Shown: positions 61,518 through 64,000 of the stretch, one piece after another
Position numbering within the stretch: position 1 is the first letter of the stretch
How the letters are laid out: every line of letters begins with the position of its first letter
Source of the DNA: Primorskyibacter sedentarius
Lineage (GTDB): Bacteria; Pseudomonadota; Alphaproteobacteria; Rhodobacterales; Rhodobacteraceae
Reading direction: 5' to 3'
Length of the DNA: 64,000 bases
NCBI RefSeq assembly: GCF_004342065.1
Contig: NZ_SLZU01000003.1
Location: 62,001 to 126,000 of the forward strand
Program-made: the position numbers and the translations under genes
The notes under the pieces: generated by a model
What the model was told of the DNA's origin: nothing
The model's input: only the letters and a program-made list of their open reading frames with translations
Databases searched by the model: none

Positions 61518-63068
61518 ATGACCAAACTGGCAGCTGCTGCACACCAAGTCGGGGGGCCGTTCACGCGCGCCCTGTTCAACGATCCGGAGGCGCGCGATCT
61601 GTCCCGAGTGGGGGTGCTCGACATCGGGTCCAACTCTGTCCGGCTTGTGGTGTTCGATGGTGCGGCCCGCAGCCCTGCCTATTTCTATAATGAAAAGCTG
61701 ATGTGCGCGCTTGGGGCGGGCATGTCCGAAACCGGTCGGCTGAACCCCGAAGGGCGCAAACGCGCGCTCTCTGCGATCACGCGGTTTCAGGCCCTGGCGG
61801 ATGGTCTTGGCATGGCGCCGATCAGCGCCGTGGCCACCGCAGCGGTCCGGGAGGCCGAGGACGGGCCGGAATTCTGCGCCGAGGTCGAAGAAAAGACCGG
61901 TCTGAAGATCTGCGTGATCGACGGCGAGGAAGAAGCTCGGCTTTCGGCCCAAGGCGTTCTGCTGGGATGGCCGGGATCTTACGGGCTGGTCTGCGATATC
62001 GGCGGTTCCTCCATGGAACTGGCCGAAATCGCGAGCGGTCAGGTCGGTCGCCGGGTCACCTCGCCCCTTGGCCCGCTGAAGCTGCGTGATCTGCCGGGCG
62101 GACCGAAGGAACGCAAAAGCCATATCCGCAAGACGCTCAAGACATTGGCCAAAACGATGGGCCCGCAACATGATCGGCTGTTCCTCGTGGGGGGCTCCTG
62201 GCGGGCCATTGCGCGCATCGATATGGATCGCCGCGCCTACCCGTTGCACGTGCTGCATGAATACCGCATGAGCGCCCAGTCAGTGAACGACACAATCGCC
62301 TATATTGAGGAGTCGGACCTGAACGAACTGCGCAACCGCTGCTCGATCTCCAGCGCGCGCATGTCGCTGGTGCCCTATGCCGCAGAGGTGCTGCGCGAGG
62401 TGGTCGGCATCATCGACCCCAAGGATATCGCCATTTCCAGCTATGGCATCCGCGAAGGGTTGCTGTACGAACAAATGCCCCAGCGTTTGCGCGACCGTGA
62501 CCCGCTGATTGAGGCTTGCTACTTCGCCGAGGCCAAGGACGCCCGCCTGCCCGGCTTTGGGCGGCGCCTGTTTGCGTTCGTGTCGCCCCTTTTTGCCAAT
62601 GCAGGCCCCGCACAGATGCGCATCGTCAAGGCCGCCTGCCTGCTGAACGATGTCAGCTGGCGCGCCCATCCCGACTATCGGGCGGAAACCTGTTTCGACA
62701 ATGCGACCCGGGCCAACCTTGGCGGTCTGAAACATTCCGAGAGGGTGTATCTGGGTCTCGCCCTGCTGCACCGCTACCGCAACAAGCGCGAAGGCACACG
62801 GTTCGAAGAGCTTTACGACCTTCTGCCGCCGGACCAGCAGCAAGAAGCAGAGGTGCTGGGCAAGGCGATGCGGTTCGGCGCGATGCTCTGGATGTCGGAT
62901 TTCTCTGCAACCGGGGCAGAGCTAGAGCTCGACACGGACAAAGCAGTGCTTACGCTGCGACTTTCCGGCGCTGCGCGGCAGCTTTTTGGTGAAGTGGCAG
63001 AGGCACGGTTCGCGTCGCTCGCATCATCGCTCGGCGTGGAAACCAAGGTCGTGGATAACGCGGCCTGA
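61518..63068 (+). CDS. ppx: Exopolyphosphatase (Ppx/GppA family)
   Basis: A 516-residue sugar-kinase/Hsp70-fold phosphatase. The N-terminal phosphate loop is LDIGSNSVRLVVFDG (about residues 35-48), the second loop DIGGSSMELAEI (about 159) is also intact, and VVGIIDPKDIAISSYGIREGLLYE ends the core before an extra helical HD-like region of 150 residues. It degrades polyphosphate or pppGpp. The ppk-ppx tandem lets the cell adjust polyphosphate storage. Confidence 0.93.
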   Translation: MTKLAAAAHQVGGPFTRALFNDPEARDLSRVGVLDIGSNSVRLVVFDGAARSPAYFYNEKLMCALGAGMSETGRLNPEGRKRALSAITRFQALADGLGMAPISAVATAAVREAEDGPEFCAEVEEKTGLKICVIDGEEEARLSAQGVLLGWPGSYGLVCDIGGSSMELAEIASGQVGRRVTSPLGPLKLRDLPGGPKERKSHIRKTLKTLAKTMGPQHDRLFLVGGSWRAIARIDMDRRAYPLHVLHEYRMSAQSVNDTIAYIEESDLNELRNRCSISSARMSLVPYAAEVLREVVGIIDPKDIAISSYGIREGLLYEQMPQRLRDRDPLIEACYFAEAKDARLPGFGRRLFAFVSPLFANAGPAQMRIVKAACLLNDVSWRAHPDYRAETCFDNATRANLGGLKHSERVYLGLALLHRYRNKREGTRFEELYDLLPPDQQQEAEVLGKAMRFGAMLWMSDFSATGAELELDTDKAVLTLRLSGAARQLFGEVAEARFASLASSLGVETKVVDNAA

Positions 63069-63115
63069 CCGGCGTTCTACCGCAATGTTCCGCCCGGGCC
63101 TTAGTTGCGAGGCGT

Positions 63116-63493
63116 TCAAAGCTCGATTTCACCGTCCTCCAGCGGACGGTCGGGCGGCGCGGCCTCGGGTTTACGGCGGATGATGATATCCCCGTTGGGC
63201 TGCATCTCTGGCGCGTCGTAGACGGACCAGTCATCCACCTCTTCCAGCAGTTTGCGCAGCGCTGGCCCCATATTGTCGGCAAAATCCCGCATCGCGGGTT
63301 TCATGTCCTCGGCCAGGCCCTCCAGCTCTTTCAGCGCGGGCTCCATCTCTTGCATGATGCCGCGCATGAACAGCCGCGCGCCTTGCTCCATCAGGCTCAA
63401 CCCCTCGGCCCCATCCAGCTCTTCCTCCTGCGCGGAGACAAGATTGGGCGCGAGGCCAAGTGACAGGACAAGGGCGAGTGTGATCGGCTTCAT
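63116..63493 (-). CDS. Small secreted/periplasmic helical protein
   Basis: A 125-residue protein with a signal peptide (MKPITLALVLSLGLAPNLVSA, cleavage before QEEEL) and a mature part that is acidic and helical (LMEQGARLFMRGIMQEMEPALKELEGL) with a proline-rich end. It starts at ATG 63493, where no strong ribosome binding site is seen. I do not recognise a function; similar small proteins occur in Rhodobacteraceae. It is convergent with ppx. Confidence 0.65.
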   Translation of the reverse strand: MKPITLALVLSLGLAPNLVSAQEEELDGAEGLSLMEQGARLFMRGIMQEMEPALKELEGLAEDMKPAMRDFADNMGPALRKLLEEVDDWSVYDAPEMQPNGDIIIRRKPEAAPPDRPLEDGEIEL

Positions 63494-63532
63494 GGACAGG
63501 AATATAGGTGCTCTGGCCAAAAACGTAAGAGG

Positions 63533-64000
63533 TCAGATATCGATGTCCAAAGTCACCGGAAAATGATCCGACGCTGTCAGCAGCGCCTCGTGCAGCTCTG
63601 GCGTCTTCCAGCACCCAAGGTCGTCGAACGGATGCCAGATGCGCCATGTCGGCCCTGTCTCGCGCAGATCGGCAGACACCATGATGTAATCAAGCAGCGC
63701 CTGAAGGTAGCTGTTCTTATGCGCCAGAAAGAAGCGCGCGGTTGCAGGCTGCGACCCGATCCGCCGCGAAAGGGCCTGTTCCGCGTGCGGATCGTAAAGC
63801 CGCGGGCCCCCGTCCCCCAGAACGATCTCGACCGAGGAGCGGCCAAACAGGTTTTCGTATTCATCCAGCCCCGGACCGTCATTCAGATCCCCCATCAGGA
63901 TCAGGCTTTCCCCGGCGTTCAGATGCGTTTCAATCCGCCGTCGCAGCCAGATCGCCTGCGCCAGTTGCTTGCGACGGTTGGCGATTGACAGCCGCATGAT
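63533..64000 (-). CDS. Endonuclease/exonuclease/phosphatase-family protein (C-terminal part, cut)
   Basis: The frame is open to the right edge, so the N-terminus lies outside; 155 residues are seen. It carries the two hallmarks of the EEP (DNase I-like) fold: LILMGDLNDGPG, whose Asp and Asn are catalytic, and ASDHFPVTLDI at the C-terminus with the catalytic Asp-His pair. LLDYIMVSADL is the usual strand before. Such enzymes are metal-dependent nucleases or phosphodiesterases; the substrate is open. Confidence 0.85.
   Translation of the reverse strand: MMRLSIANRRKQLAQAIWLRRRIETHLNAGESLILMGDLNDGPGLDEYENLFGRSSVEIVLGDGGPRLYDPHAEQALSRRIGSQPATARFFLAHKNSYLQALLDYIMVSADLRETGPTWRIWHPFDDLGCWKTPELHEALLTASDHFPVTLDIDI

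Noticed and set aside
1-64000. Mobile elements, prophage, CRISPR arrays, toxin-antitoxin or other defence systems
   Set aside because: I searched by eye for transposase, integrase, repeat-spacer and defence motifs and saw none; gene order and composition look chromosomal throughout.

Overview
The window reads as chromosomal DNA of a GC-rich alphaproteobacterium of the Rhodobacterales (Roseobacter-like). The reasons are the gene neighbourhoods alr-mlaE-mlaF-radA-cvpA and AI-2E permease-hdaA-ppk-ppx, many ATGA-type overlaps between stop and start codons, and a marine-style load of ABC transporters for organic osmolytes and sugars. This placement is inferred from content, not from a database search. 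I see no rRNA, tRNA, insertion sequence, phage gene or CRISPR array.

Region 1-13 kb is a mosaic of small independent units: a cut-off protein of unknown function with a coiled-coil neighbour, a GNAT acetyltransferase, a VOC and NTF2-like pair divergent from an FtrA/GlxA-type regulator, a Zn/Cd/Pb P1B-ATPase divergent from a MerR regulator across a textbook 19-bp-spacer MerR promoter, a LysR-SDR divergent pair, and a LysR-wrbA-EamA row.

Region 12.4-32.6 kb is the most interesting part. Two long leftward operons form a carbohydrate/sugar-acid catabolic island. The first (20431 to 12393) has an enolase-superfamily sugar-acid dehydratase, a complete peptide-type (family 5) ABC importer and an FCD-type GntR regulator. 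The second (30079 to 21137) has an aldehyde dehydrogenase, a complete YtfQRT-YjfF-like sugar importer, a second enolase-superfamily enzyme, a zinc alcohol dehydrogenase and a KduD-like SDR. A GMC oxidoreductase and a second FCD-type regulator diverge from it. TGGT-N3-ACCA-type operators sit at the start codons of both divergent genes. The combination looks like a sugar-acid route whose substrate I cannot name.

Region 32.7-38 kb holds an MFS exporter with a C-terminal extra domain and the nadABC operon for de novo NAD synthesis, with a recognisable sigma-70-type promoter. Region 38-45.5 kb is a carnitine/gamma-butyrobetaine degradation operon: acyl-CoA dehydrogenase, ADP-forming acyl-CoA ligase, CaiD-like hydratase, BKACE cleavage enzyme, and carnitine dehydrogenase fused to a thioesterase. 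It is divergent from a CdhR-like GlxA/AraC regulator. A BisC-like molybdoenzyme follows.

Region 47.9-64 kb is mostly housekeeping: cobS, alanine racemase, MlaE/MlaF lipid ABC transporter components with two small membrane proteins (one PqiA-like), a coiled-coil membrane protein, radA, cvpA, a DUF2937 protein, prolyl-tRNA synthetase, an AI-2E-type permease, the DnaA-related HdaA, polyphosphate kinase and exopolyphosphatase, a small secreted protein, and a nuclease/phosphatase cut by the window end.
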